A DNA stretch of 64,000 nt from Arctopsyche grandis. Its lineage: Eukaryota; Arthropoda; Insecta; Trichoptera; Hydropsychidae. Position 1 is the first letter of the stretch. Each line of letters opens with the position of its first letter. The stretch spans positions 811,001-875,000 of the forward strand of contig NC_135366.1 in the NCBI RefSeq assembly GCF_051622035.1. Reading direction: 5' to 3'. The position numbers were made by a program, and so were the translations under genes. The notes under the pieces are model-generated. The model was given only the letters and a program-made list of their open reading frames with translations. It was not told where the DNA came from and did not search any database. This document shows positions 31,810 through 42,929 of this stretch, piece by piece.

Positions 31810-34800
31810 TTATAGGAAATGTTTAACATTTCCGACGAGTAAGTCGGACGTGCAGGTATAATCGGTGACCGGCAGCAAACCCTGCAACGTATTTTTTATG
31901 TACCTGAATGTACTGTGGATGTTTGTCACGGGAATGTAATAATTCAATACAACGGTAAGTGAAATAAATACAACAAATCGCTAATAAATTGTTCATTTAC
32001 TTTCAAACTATTAAAGACAATATAAAATATTCTTTAATAGTAACAAATTCCGATGTAGATTCAGTGATGCTACTTACGAGTTGACATCTTCTAGCTTTTT
32101 CAGCAGCCGTTCGTTTTCTCTGCACACTAATTCTTGATCTCTCATCACGACTTCTCTTGTCGAGAACAGTTCTGAATTCTCGCTACGCAACGCTTGGTTC
32201 TCCGTCATGTACAACTTCACCAATTCTGCCAATTCATGCCCGTCCAGCTCGGTGAGCTTTTCCATGTCGACTTGAGGCGGAGTAGAGATTATTCTTTGAC
32301 CTAAATATATCAACAACATTTCAGTTCAGCAATCTTTAAATTATATTCTGATAAGAATCGGACGATCTACGACACCTATAGCACTGCTGATTAAAGATCC
32401 TTGGGTTGTCGGCTCTCCGTGATATCGTAGAGCTGATCTAAGATGTTCATTCTCACTCAACAATGCATCAACTTCTCTTTTTAAACGTAAAATCAACGCT
32501 TCTCTTGGATCCTGTCATAAAATTTAATTACTCACACAATTCCAGGTACATATAAAATCATCAAATGAACTTTATATACTAACCATTCTAATGATAGGCT
32601 TCGTTCTTATTTTTTTAGCTCTAGCTGCATATCTTAATGTATTTACAGTTTCACAAGCATTTGAATGCGACGGTGAGATACAAGCAATCTAAACAAAGAA
32701 TATACACAATTAGAGTTACATCTAAGTCCTTTATTTCAATTCATGACTTGCTTACCATTAGCGTGACTCCATTTCCAGCTAGACTATCGGCTAAGAGTTT
32801 AGTCAGCTTGCTATCCCGATAAGGAATGTGGCCGCTCTTTTTTTTAGAATCGCTCAATGATGCAATACAATAACCTGTATGATTCGATTAGTTAATAAAA
32901 ATTTACACATGGCAAAGTTTATGCTGTTGATTTCATCGTTTACCTAAAACCATTAAACTTTTGTTGATGTTGTTGGCTTCTTCGAGGGTTTTTCCTTCGC
33001 TTTGAGTCTTTTTTGTCATCTCGCTGCCAGCCAAATCTACGAAATTCATTTTGCCCTGCTTACTGAGGAATACCCCGCCTTCGGCCTGCTGCTCGGACGT
33101 AATGTAGACCGTGAGAATGGTATGGCTGCGAGACGAATAGTCGTTCATGCTGTGAGATCCTACTTTACGATTTCTCATGCCTTGGGAACAACAATTGCAT
33201 AATCAGTTACTCAATAGTTATTTGTATGTGAATTAAGTTATATCGTTGTGGGTACCTTCTTCCAAGACGGCGAACAGATCATCGAGCTCTTCGCAATCAA
33301 CGGTGAAGAGATTTTCAACGAAGAATCCTCTCGCTTTTTTAGACCACCTTACGGCTAAAGGCTTACGAGCACTACCAGGATTTAATAAATCTATTACCTG
33401 TTTCATACAAACATTAACATTTCATTAAGTGTATAAAATTCGATTTTATATATAAAAAATTCGGATGTGACCAACCCATTACTTTATCTATGTATTTGAG
33501 GAATATAAGAAGGTAATTAAACATACATACATGTTCACACATGCCGGTTATGAGAACATTTCCGATGCAAATTGAGCGCAAATGTAGGGAAACTTACACA
33601 AGACAAAAGTTCTACTTAAAATCAATAATTATTATACTCAGTAAATATCAAGAAAATAAAACTAATTTAAAAGGTCAAAATAAAATAATGAAATATGGTT
33701 TAAAAAAAAAATACTACTTCCGGTTTACGAATTTTGACCAAAGCCTTATCTGCTCTAAGTTAGTAGATAAATAATACAAATATAAGTTTTCAGCTTGATA
33801 CGTTCAGGGGTGTGGAAAGAACCGTGGTCACAACATTTTTGATTTTTCTAAGAGGAAAAAATCCCACTTCCGGTTTATTAAATTTAATGATTTTTTTTTA
33901 TTTTCATCAAATTGATACAAGAATTATACAAGTATTTTTTCATCAAGAGCACACATGTTTAAGGGGTCGAAAAAAATAGTGGAAGAAAAATCGAACAAGA
34001 GTAAACTGCCACTTCGGGTTGACGGATGCTTACCAAATTTTATACATAGCTTAGTATTAAGCTTAAACTTCTAGATATGAAATTTCAGTCCAATAAACCG
34101 AAGGGTTTCTGAGGAAAACATAAAAAACCTTGATTCTATAGAGTAAAAGTACTACTTCCAGTTCAGGTAAAAATATTAAAAAAATATAAGGGTATAAAAT
34201 TCATTATTTCTAAAAAAAAATCAGTCTGATTCGGCTAGCGGTTAAGGAGATAATTAATTCAAAAACTTAAAAAAAGAGGCCACCTATAAGGGGAGGTACC
34301 ATTTCCGGTCAATGTAAAAATTTGAATAAAATTTACGTCGTATCGAAAATAATTTCAGTAACCGATACTAAGTTTTAGTTCGATAGGACTAACGGTGTTC
34401 AAAAAATACACAAAAACACACACACAATCACACAGACACATTTTTTCTAGATCATGAAAACGTGATCAGTGATCGATTCTGAGTTCAAAATCTTGAGTTC
34501 GAATTTTCACATGATCACAAAACTTCTTCTATTGTTACTACATACATACATAGATAAAGTAAAAAGGTATATGTGCATATGAGTACCTTTTCATTATAAA
34601 TTTCCAAAAAAGAAGCTTTCACTACAAAGTGGAAGTCTTGTCTCATTTGTAGCAATTTGAACAGATAAATGAACGATCTGATTACTAATCCATGTTCGTC
34701 CGATGATGCATGGGACCGATTTTCAAACTAGAATCATTAATAATTTATTTATTATTTATTAGTACACATGTAAAAAAAAGCTCTCACAAAATTTCATGTA

Positions 34801-37800
34801 ATTTGTAAAGTGTCGTCGATGAATTCGTACATTAGCGACGAGCGTCAATATGCGATAATGGCCTGTGGGACATTTATTATTTACACGTTCAAAATGTTGA
34901 AAATTTGATATTTAAATGGCGCTAAATTTGACCTACAACGATATTGACGCATGTCTATAGTCATATATTTAGTTTCGAAAAAAAGGTAAATCGAGTTCTG
35001 TTGGGATCGGGCCTGTTATTAATAGGACTCAATCCATATGTATCTATTGTATGTAAATGAGTAAATATGTAAAATTAATACTAACCAATTTTGGAGGCCC
35101 GGTTAGAGTTTTTCCACTTCCGGTTTGTCCGTAGCAGAAAGCGGTGCACGAAAAACCTTCGACGGCCATTTCTAACAATCTTTGTATGCCCGAATGTTCA
35201 AGGACATCTTGTTGTGTGGCCCCCGGTTCAAATACTACATTGTAACTGAATAATTTAGATTTTTGGCCTATTACTGAGCTATCGCATAATATTTGACCAT
35301 TGCCGGGAAATTCTACGACGCCTTTGTCTCCATTTTTCTTTTCTTTCGAGTTCAAAGGCCTCACTCTACAAAATAAATAAAAGTTATTTCATACAGTCAT
35401 TAATTCAGTTTATGGCCAAAAGTACACTTGCCACAATTCTGATATGTGGCGGCCATTTTGATTTTTTAAATAATCATATCGATTATAACCTTAAATGAGA
35501 TTTTTCTTTTATTATAAAGTTGATCATTTGTCTTTCTATAGAGGTACATAGAATTTCATAATAAAATTTTAGTTTGCGTGCGTGAAGCGGCTTTCGAGTT
35601 TTTTGTAAACAAACGTTCAAATATATGGTAGAATTTTCTTTTGTTTTCATCAGGGGTTGCCAGGTTGGAAATATCAAACTCACACAAGAGCTATTCAAAA
35701 TTTAGGACACACTAAGTCAATATTTACCTATTGTAAATGGACGATTTTTGTACGTAGTGTAAAACCAATTTTATTACTATATACTAGTCGTTTTACCCGG
35801 CTTCGCTCGGTATTTGTATTATAAACCACTTAAACATGGCTAATCTAATAGTAAACATTCTGAAACTAAAATTAAAAAGGAATCAGGATTCGGAAATAAA
35901 AAAAGAATCCGGAATCGGAACTGAAAAAGAAATCCGGAATCGGAATTGAAGTCAGAACCGAGATTCGGAACTATATCTAATTTGGAAATTTCTAAATCGA
36001 ATCCTGAATCGAAATCTGAAGTGAAAACGGAATCGAAATCGATATCGATATCATCGTCACAGTAAATTTGATTTTTTCGTCACGGATTCTACGAACCAAA
36101 ACTTACATACATACATAAAAGGCTCTTTCGAAATTATATATTAGACTAGCTGTATTACCCGGCTTCGCTCAGTGTTTATAATATAAACCGCTTAAACATG
36201 ACTAAGCTAATTTAATTAAAAAAAAAAAAAATTAAAAAAAAATTTAAAAATTAAAAAAAAAAATAAAAAAAAAAATAAAAAAAAATAAAAAAAAAAATCA
36301 AAAAAAAAAATTAAAAAAAAAATAAAAAAAAAATTAAAAAAAAAATTTTTAAAAAATCAAAAAAAAAAAATCAAATTTTTTTTTTGCCTTCTAGGGCTTC
36401 GCCCTCGGCGCCCCCCTGAGCCTTTGCCTTCTAGGGCTTCGCCCCTCCACGCCCCATGAGCAATTGCCGTTTAGGGCTTCGCCCCCCTTAGTTAATGCCT
36501 TTTAGGGCTTCGCCCCTCCGCGCCCCCATGATTAAATGCCGTCTAAGGCTTCGCCCCCATGATCAGTTGCCTTTTAGGGCTTCGCCCCCCGCGCCCCCAA
36601 GATTAATTGCCGTCTAGGGCTTCGCCCCCCCTAGTTAATGCCTTTTAGGGCTTCGCCCCCCCTAGTTAATGCCTTTTAGGGCTTCGCCCCCCGCGCCCCC
36701 AAGATTAATTGCCGTTTAGGGCTTCGCCCCCCTTAGTTAATGCCTTTTAGGGCTTCGCCCCTCCGCGCCCCCATGATTAAATGCCGTCTAAGGCTTCGCC
36801 CCCATGATCAGTTGCCTTTTAGGGCTTCGCCCCTCCGCGCCCCCATGATTAATTGCCGTCTAGGGCTTCGCCCCCCTTAGTTAATGCCTATTAGGGCTTG
36901 CGCCCCATGAGGCTGGGCCCCCCGGGCCCCCTTCGGGGCCCCACGGGGCTGCGCCCCTTGTGGCGCCCCCTTTTGAGCCCCATGGGGCTGCGCCCCATGA
37001 GGCTGGGCCCCCCGGGCCCCCATTCGGGGCCCCACGGGGCTGCGCCCCTTGTGGCGCCCCCTTCGAGCCCCATGGGGCTGCGCCCCATGAGGCTGGGCCC
37101 CCCGGGCCCCCTTCGGGGCCCCACGGGGCTGCGCCCCATGTGGCGCCCCCTTTTGAGCCCCATGGGGCTGCGCCCCATGAGGCTGGGCCCCCCCGGGGCC
37201 CCACGGGGCTGCGCCCCTTGTGGCGCCCCCTTTTGAGCCCCATGGGGCTGCGCCCCATGAGGCTGGGCCCCCCGGGCCCCCTTCGGGGCCCCACGGGGCT
37301 GCGCCCCTTGTGGCGCCCCCTTTTGAGCCCCATGGGGCTGCGCCCCATGAGGCTGGGCCCCCCGCGCCCCCTTCGGGGCTTCACGGGGCTGCGCCCCTTG
37401 TGGCACCCCCTTTTGAGCCCCATGGGGCTGCGCCCCTTGTGGCGCCCCCTTTTGAGCCCCATGGGGCTGCGCCCCATGAGGCTGGGCCCCCCGCGCCCCC
37501 TTCGGGGCTTCACGGGGCTGCGCCCCTTGTGGCACCCCCTTTTGAGCCCCATGGGGCTGCGCCCCATGAGGCTGGGCCCCCCGGGCCCCCTTCGGGGCCC
37601 CACGGGGCTGCGCCCCTTGTGGCGCCCCCTTTTGAGCCCCACGGGGCTGCGCCCCTTGTGGCGCCCCTGGCGGGGCCCCATGAAACTACTCGCTTTGCGC
37701 CCCCGCGGGGGTGAATCCATTGAATCGAAAAAAACAAATCGGCGCCCATGGATCGAAAAAAAAAAAAATCGAATCACGTGTTCGATGACGTCACCGATCT

Positions 37801-39724
37801 ACGGACGAAGACGACGACGACGACCAAGGATATTTACATACATACAAAGTCTCTTTCCAAATTATAGATTAGATTATAAATACTATTCCGATAATATTTT
37901 TTAAATTTTAAAACAAAATAATTGCCATTTTTACTATATCTATGTTTTTCTATATGACAACACTGAAACAAGAAGTCGAAATAAATTTAATTTCAACTTT
38001 TTCCATTATAATCCCAGGTTGAAAATGTTTAAAAGGCAAAATAAAACGGTACAGTGCTTTCAAAGTTCAATTTTAAAATAATTCATAACGCAATTAATTC
38101 AATTTAAATAACAGAACATTTTCACTCAAACCAATCCCTCATTTTTTTGCGGTCGGTTCGTATTAATTTTTTGCCGCAACTTGGGACTAATTTTAAAAAT
38201 GCAACACGGAAAATGGTATGCAAGTGATAGCGTATCATATAAACCTACATACATACATACATATATTCATATTTTTTTCATAAAAGATTTGCTATCTCTA
38301 GTTAGTTGAGTCATTGAGTCAAAAACGCAAAGCATGACATTGCATGTTGTATCGCTTTGTATATATTGATATTGATGTGTTTAAATGGAACATTCCAACC
38401 CTCGATCGCGTAAAATATTGCACAATACATAGTATCAAATACATATATATCAAATACGTATATGCAGCTTAATTTCAAAAGAGTCATTATATGTATGTAT
38501 ATATGTAATATAATAAGTACACAGTCTCATCTTTAACCAGCAGATTAGACTAGTGGTTAGCATAAAATGCTTTGAACAGAGTGGTCACGGGTTCGAATCA
38601 CACTGGTTTCTGCTGGCTAGACCTTGGATTTGTGACTGCAGGTCGATCATTTCCTATCAGAGTTTCGCTGAATTGTATTAAATGCTGCAAATTTTGAAAT
38701 TTGACCATAGATGTTTCTGTGGATATTAATTGATTTGTATTTATATAATACTGAAGCGTATACTAAAAAGAGCCGCCGGTTAAGTGCAATCGGATTAGGC
38801 CGAGGCGCATCCCCGACACTGTGCGACCGTTATAATTGGTTTCGAGGATTATCTGCAGACTAAGTGCAAGTAGGCTAAACAATGGCCACCGAATTGGCGT
38901 AGTAGCGGCACTCGGTCGCATTCCCGTGGAGTTCTCAGAAGTGACCGATAGCGTGGGACTGGGTGTCGTGGGAATACATATCCGAGTACATGCCTAAACA
39001 ATAGGGAAGTAACCGGACGTCGAAGATACTCTGAGCGACCTGTTCCTTTATAAGGAGGTACTTAAACTATATCAAGACATTCTGGACGGAGCACTGCCAG
39101 TGCGTGTATCTCCTTAATCAACAATAAATGCTGTGAAACGACTTTGGCCTTTTACTTGGATCCTCCACCCACCCCTACGCAACAATACTAATAGTATTTG
39201 TATCAAATTTTCAATGTTTTTGGCCAGGAAGGCGCATTGGGCCTTTACCTGTTAGGCCTTTCTGACATAAATTAAAAAGATTCGCTTCTAAACCAATAGT
39301 TTTTTTTCAATAAAAAACCAATAGTCAATAAACCAATAGTCAATAAGTCAATAAACCAATAGTCAATAAACCAATAGTCATTTTTTACTAGATATCTTTA
39401 CATTTTTAAACGCTTTTCCAATGAGTCACATTTAGAATGCGCCGCAGATTAGTTTTTTAGCAAATATTTGTGGATTTATTTTTAAATATTGATAAAATTC
39501 CATTCATATTTATCATTGACAACTTCAACCGGAAACCACTCGATGAAAATTCACCTTATAAGACAATTTTTTCTTATATATAAAATCAAAATTTCATAAG
39601 AAGTGTATTAGAAATATATATTCCTTATTTCATACCTTACAACTACATTGATATTATCTTCTCCGATCAAGCTAGAATTTCCTCTGGAACCTAGACTTCT
39701 ATCCAATCCGTCAGAACTGCTCAT
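31810..39724 (-). CDS. Kinesin-like motor protein, KIF12/Klp54D type, 10 coding exons, 521 aa
   Basis: A microtubule motor. Exons in transcript order: 39724-39636, 35365-35086, 34727-34587, 33397-33256, 33180-32944, 32874-32756, 32688-32584, 32511-32376, 32300-32078, 31903-31810; all GT/AG, phase closing at TAA 31812-31810. Motor domain: VVVRVRPLN, P loop GQTGSGKT, switch I NDYSSRSH, switch [18 protein letters not shown] and [14 protein letters not shown], followed by a charged coiled-coil-like tail ([28 protein letters not shown]). The order [29 protein letters not shown] (split here as [13 protein letters not shown] and [12 protein letters not shown]) points to the KIF12 group, though I cannot exclude another subfamily. 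Oddity: the usual GKT(H/Y)T is GKTLTGPP, two residues short. The first exon has an acceptor-like TTTTTATAG before it, so an upstream 5' exon is likely. The first coding intron (4.3 kb) is packed with mobile elements. Confidence 0.88.
33500..34560. repeat. Repeat-rich block in a kinesin intron: five blocks of about 146 bp and a shared terminal segment
   Basis: A CYACTTCCGGTTna-type motif occurs at about 33714, 33865, 34009, 34151 and 34299 (spacings 151, 144, 142, 148). Between motifs each block carries a TCAAATTGATAC/CAGTCCAATA/CAGTCTGATTCGGCTAG-like segment. The block ends with CACACAGACACA, TTCTAGATCATGAAAACGTG and ATCAGTGATCGATTCTGAG, which also occur at about 15045-15165. This is probably the 3' region of a retroposon family. 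The spacing to RT sequence is unknown because no RT is present. Confidence 0.6.
35784..36145 (-). mobile_element. Non-autonomous Helitron, element 1 of a tandem pair
   Basis: On the minus strand it begins TCTAATATATAATTTCGAAA (from 36145) and ends with the bulged hairpin CCGAGCGAAGCCGGG, then TAAAACGACTAG (CTAG at 35784-35787). It is preceded by A (35783). Length 362 bp, with GGAATCGGA-type internal repeats. The next element starts at the very next base. Confidence 0.8.
36386..36900. repeat. Minisatellite with core AGGGCTTCGCCCC
   Basis: About fourteen units of 30-42 bp, each with the core AGGGCTTCGCCC followed by variable CCGCGCCCCCATGATTAAT-like spacers. Every core can pair as GGGC-TTC-GCCC. 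Sub-blocks such as CCCCTTAGTTAATGCC TT recur, so the array also has a higher-order repeat of about 250 bp (compare 36475-36600 with 36715-36850). Confidence 0.88.
36901..37690. repeat. Very GC-rich minisatellite, 90-bp unit, eight copies
   Basis: Units begin CGCCCCATGAGGCTGGGCCC at 36901, 36991, 37081, 37171, 37251, 37341, 37470 and 37560, so the spacing is 90 bp except one shortened (80) and one lengthened (129) unit. Because 90 is a multiple of 3, several frames on both strands stay open for hundreds of codons (up to about 300). These are Gly/Pro/Ala-rich and not credible proteins. Confidence 0.92.
38535..39280 (+). mobile_element. Composite retroposon: tRNA-derived SINE with an internal solo LTR (copy 1)
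   Basis: SINE head ACTAGTGGTTAGCATAAAAT with B box GGGTTCGAATCACACTGG, body GGTCGATCATTTCCTATCAG and GACCATAGATGTTTCTGTGG. Then an LTR-like insert (38752-39184), then the SINE 3' end GGCCAGGAAGGCGCATTGGG...TTAGGCCTTTCTGAC. A second composite with the same order and the same junctions is at 52250-53035. Confidence 0.82.
38752..39184 (+). mobile_element. Solo LTR (Gypsy- or BEL-like) inside the SINE
   Basis: Begins TGAAGCGTATAC (mutated from TGTTACGTATAC in copy 2) and ends CCTACGCAACA, with the 4-bp duplication ATAC on both sides (38748-38751, 39185-39188). Contains TATAAGGAGGTAC (TATA-like) and AATAAATGCTGTGAAACG (poly(A) signal region). No gag or pol is nearby. About 430 bp. Confidence 0.8.
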
Positions 39725-39740
39725 CCCGCTTCCTGTCGAA

Positions 39741-40330
39741 CTATAAAAAAATCATTAATAAATTAAAAAATTGAAAACGTTAATGTTCCACGGAAAAGTG
39801 CATATCTTTACAAATGAATGATCGTTTGCATGTTGATTTTTATTATAGTTTCAATTCAAAACCAGTGCACTTTCGTTGACGGCAAGCGACCTAATGGGCA
39901 CAAAAGGGCTAGTATTTTTTATTTTCCTTTCTTTATTATTTTTTGAGAATCGATTGTGAAAACAGAAAATAATGATAATAGAGTGTCGGGGGAGTATCTA
40001 TTGAACCATCGCTAACATAAGCACATCGTGTAAACACTGTCAATAAAATTGTATTACCATATCGCGAGTAATATACCTACCCGAAAAAATAAGCGGCCTG
40101 ATTAGTATCTCATAGAAATATATGTATGTATATAATATGTATAAAATACAATTTAGATAATGTAAAGAGAAAGCGTACGTAAGTACACATGTCGTTTGTA
40201 TCTATAAATGTATGTACATATAGGGTCAAATTTGTATTAAAAAAATAAATCAATCATTAATAACTCTTTTCGATCGCCAATTTCTTTGAATTCTTATAAA
40301 TAGATAAGTAGTGTACGCTTTGTTTTAACG
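39741..40330. other. Upstream of the kinesin first coding exon, no clear feature
   Basis: AT-rich. May include the kinesin 5' UTR exon and promoter, which I cannot locate. Confidence 0.5.
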
Positions 40331-40370
40331 TTTATTTTATCGAGGTAAGCCAGTTATCAATAGAATTGTT

Positions 40371-41229
40371 GTTATTAATCCAAAAGAATAGTCGAAATAT
40401 GATTTTTCTAAGTGGAATTTTATTTAATTCTCATATAAAGACAATTTAATATATTATCCCTATTAATTCAATTCAGATTCGTGAAAAAACGAGTAAATAC
40501 TAGTACGAGCTTTTAGCTCGCAATTTCACCGATTTAAAATTCAGCACACTTCCAATTAATCCTTTTAAACGAAAACAAAAAACAGTGTGGCCAGAATACT
40601 ATCCCACTAAACATCTTTCAATAGAAAATAATCAATATTAAATAGTATTAACAGTGGGAAAAAATCTCAAATGAAAATATGTACTTTTGACTTTTGATTT
40701 GAACTGGACGACTTAGTAGTAAGATTTGAAAGCTAATTTTTCTCTAAGTAGAGAGATTTGAAAGCTGAAAAGTACTACAAATGAAAGATAAAATACCCGA
40801 CTATAGATTCCAATATTCATTTTGAACAGGAAATAGACAGATTTTGAGACATCGACCGAACAACACCGAGATATAGAAAAATCGCGCGATTTAAAAACCA
40901 CCAATCAACATTTTTTATTACCAGATTCTGGTTTTTAGATATTTTCACTTGGGATTTTTTTCCACTGTTAATACTATTTTATATTGAGTTTTTTCTATTG
41001 AAACTTGTTTATTGGGATAATGTTCTGGCTACACTATTTTTTGTTTTCGCTTAAAGTGTGCTGAATCGGTAAAATTGCGAGCTAAAAGCTCGTACTAGTA
41101 TTTACTCGACTTTACACGAATCTGAATTGAATTAATAGGGATAATATATTAAATTATCTTTATATGATAATTAAATAAAATTCCACTTAGAAAAATCATA
41201 TTTCGACTATTCTTGTGTATTAATAACAA
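40371..41229. mobile_element. Long terminal-inverted-repeat (foldback) element
   Basis: Arms of about 290 bp (40371-40665 and 40950-41229) are reverse complements: AATAGTCGAAATATGATTTT, TAATATATTATCCCTATTAA, GAGCTTTTAGCTCGCAATTT. A 32-bp direct repeat containing TATCGAGGTAAGCCAGTTAT flanks it at 40331-40362 and about 41237-41268. A related element is at about 53995-54773. No ORF. Confidence 0.78.
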
Positions 41230-41282
41230 AAATTCGTTTATTTTATCGAGGTAAGCCAGTTATCAATACAATTTTTGTTTTA

Positions 41283-41801
41283 ATTTACAACTAGAATTAT
41301 TTTGAAATCCAATAGAAAGCGGGTATAAAAATTGTAGCTAATCAGAACAAACCCTAGACCACTACCCTAGATAACTACCGCCGAGGATTTCAAGTTATAT
41401 GTTGTAACAATATAAAATAAACAAAAGAAGTCTATTAATGAATGTATTTTTCCAAAACTAGCTCCATTTTCTTCACTGTTGTTAAAATATAATGCTCACA
41501 ATCTAAATGCCAAGCCACATTCTAAAATAATCAGCAGTTAGGGATTTCCATCGGGAAATTCTGCTATGGTTATAAATTCAGAAAATCCGGTGTAAACCAG
41601 TCTTTATAAAAATTGACACGGATTACACGGCCCATGTTCAATCCATTTTTTTTCAATGCTACCTGGAAAGGCTTGGTGGATAGTATTCTTGTTTACTTTG
41701 TACATACATGCTCAATATACAAAGCCTATATCAGCGTTTTACAGACCCATGGACTTGTCAGCAAAACGCCGATCGGCGTTGATCAGCATTCAATGGGTTA
41801 A
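41283..41801. mobile_element. piggyBac-type MITE, left end lost
   Basis: Starts within the element at CAACTAGAATTATTTTGAAA and runs to the right terminal repeat GATCAGCATTCAATGGG and TTAA (41798-41801). The left TTAA end is missing where it abuts the foldback element. Confidence 0.8.
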
Positions 41802-42436
41802 GTTAATTGTGTCGCGTCGCATCGCGCCACTATGCTCTTAATTTAGAGAAGGTGAAAATGTGGTAATTCAGATTCGATAGTTTTGAGTGACGTTTTAGTA
41901 TAATATTGGGCCTTGTATTGGATATAAACTGTCACTCAATTGCATTTGATACTTTTATGGTTATGGTTATGATGTGGTGAATAAATTAGAGAGCGAAATT
42001 ATTCAGAAATGATGCAGCTTTTGAATATGTAGTTTATTATTATAACCATACAAATTGTCATATAATTGCGATGGCTTTAGTTTAACTATAATGTCACATT
42101 TGCATTGTTGTGGTCGATTCATTTGTAACTAAATAGATTGAAATCGACATTGACAATCTTAAATACATAGATATGATAAATGATTGATAACAAAATACTT
42201 TTTATATGACTCATTTTAATATATGTAAGTATATAAAGAAGATAATAATAATTGAAAACAAATAAAAATAAAAATAATTAAAAACAAATTTACAAATATT
42301 ACATACATATATACAAATTTTCAAAATACGCTTGCACTTATTTAGTCATATGTATATGTATGTATATGCATATGTTACAGTTGAAGTGTATTTTACAGTT
42401 TTAATATATTTTGACTAGTTGAAATATGTTTCAACT

Positions 42437-42600
42437 GACCTGGTACCAACTACCGTTATAGTTGAAGTGTATTTGCAGTTGTAATATATTTTGTATATTT
42501 GTACACGTAAGTTGATTCATTTGGCGAATTACATTCCAACTTGTCAAAATATATTACAACTGAAAATACAGCTCAACTATAAGTTGGTACTAGGTAAGAT
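42437..42600. repeat. Imperfect palindrome next to the TTAGG run
   Basis: TGGTACCAACT...ATAGTTGAAGTGTATTTGCAG on the left pairs with ACTGAAAATACAGCTCAACT...AGTTGGTACTAGG on the right. Probably a MITE. No target duplication found. Confidence 0.65.
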
Positions 42601-42609
42601 GAAGAGTAA

Positions 42610-42675
42610 CGTTAGGTTAGGTTAGGTTAGGTTAGGTTAGGTTAGGTTAGGTTAGGTTAGGTTAGGTTAGGTTAA
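42610..42675 (+). repeat. Interstitial (TTAGG)n telomere-type repeat, about 12-13 units
   Basis: An uninterrupted GTTAG run of about 65 bp. TTAGG is the ancestral arthropod telomere unit. It is internal here, so it marks an old repair event, a retrotransposon-derived insertion or simple slippage. Confidence 0.95.
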
Positions 42676-42929
42676 ACGTCACTCAACTGGTGAATTGAGT
42701 TGAAAAGTCACATTTTTGTTTTGAACACATTCTTAGAGTTATCGTAATACGGTACTCATTACCTCTATTCGTAATACCCAGCAAATATTAACGCATAATT
42801 GAATTTTAAAGCATTCGTAAAAATATCAGAGCTACCAAAACTCAACTGGTATATTATACAACTGGCGCACATTGTTCAAAGTGTATTTGCGCTCGTAGAG
42901 ATATAATTTACCAGTTAACTCTTGTATAC

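Larger units (their letters stand above)
36146..37873 (-). mobile_element. Helitron-like element 2 of the tandem pair, carrying GC-rich minisatellites
   Basis: The CTAG terminus lies at 36146-36149 with hairpin GAGCGAAGCCGGG, and the other end at 37873 reads (minus strand) TCTAATCTATAATTTGGAAA, followed by T. So the pair as a whole sits between an A (35783) and a T (37874). The interior is unusual: an A-rich low-complexity tract (36210-36385), a hairpin-rich minisatellite (36386-36900), a 90-bp-unit GC minisatellite (36901-37690), and a unique end with a GACGACGACG run. No Rep/helicase ORF. Confidence 0.7.

Noticed and set aside
36386-36900. Regularly spaced repeats suggesting a CRISPR array
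   Set aside because: Spacers are themselves repeated and of uneven length, the genome is eukaryotic, and no cas genes are present.
36881-37904. Long ORFs (up to about 314 codons) on both strands
   Set aside because: They are produced by the 90-bp GC-rich repeat unit, are open in several frames at once and have only Gly/Pro/Ala-type low-complexity content.
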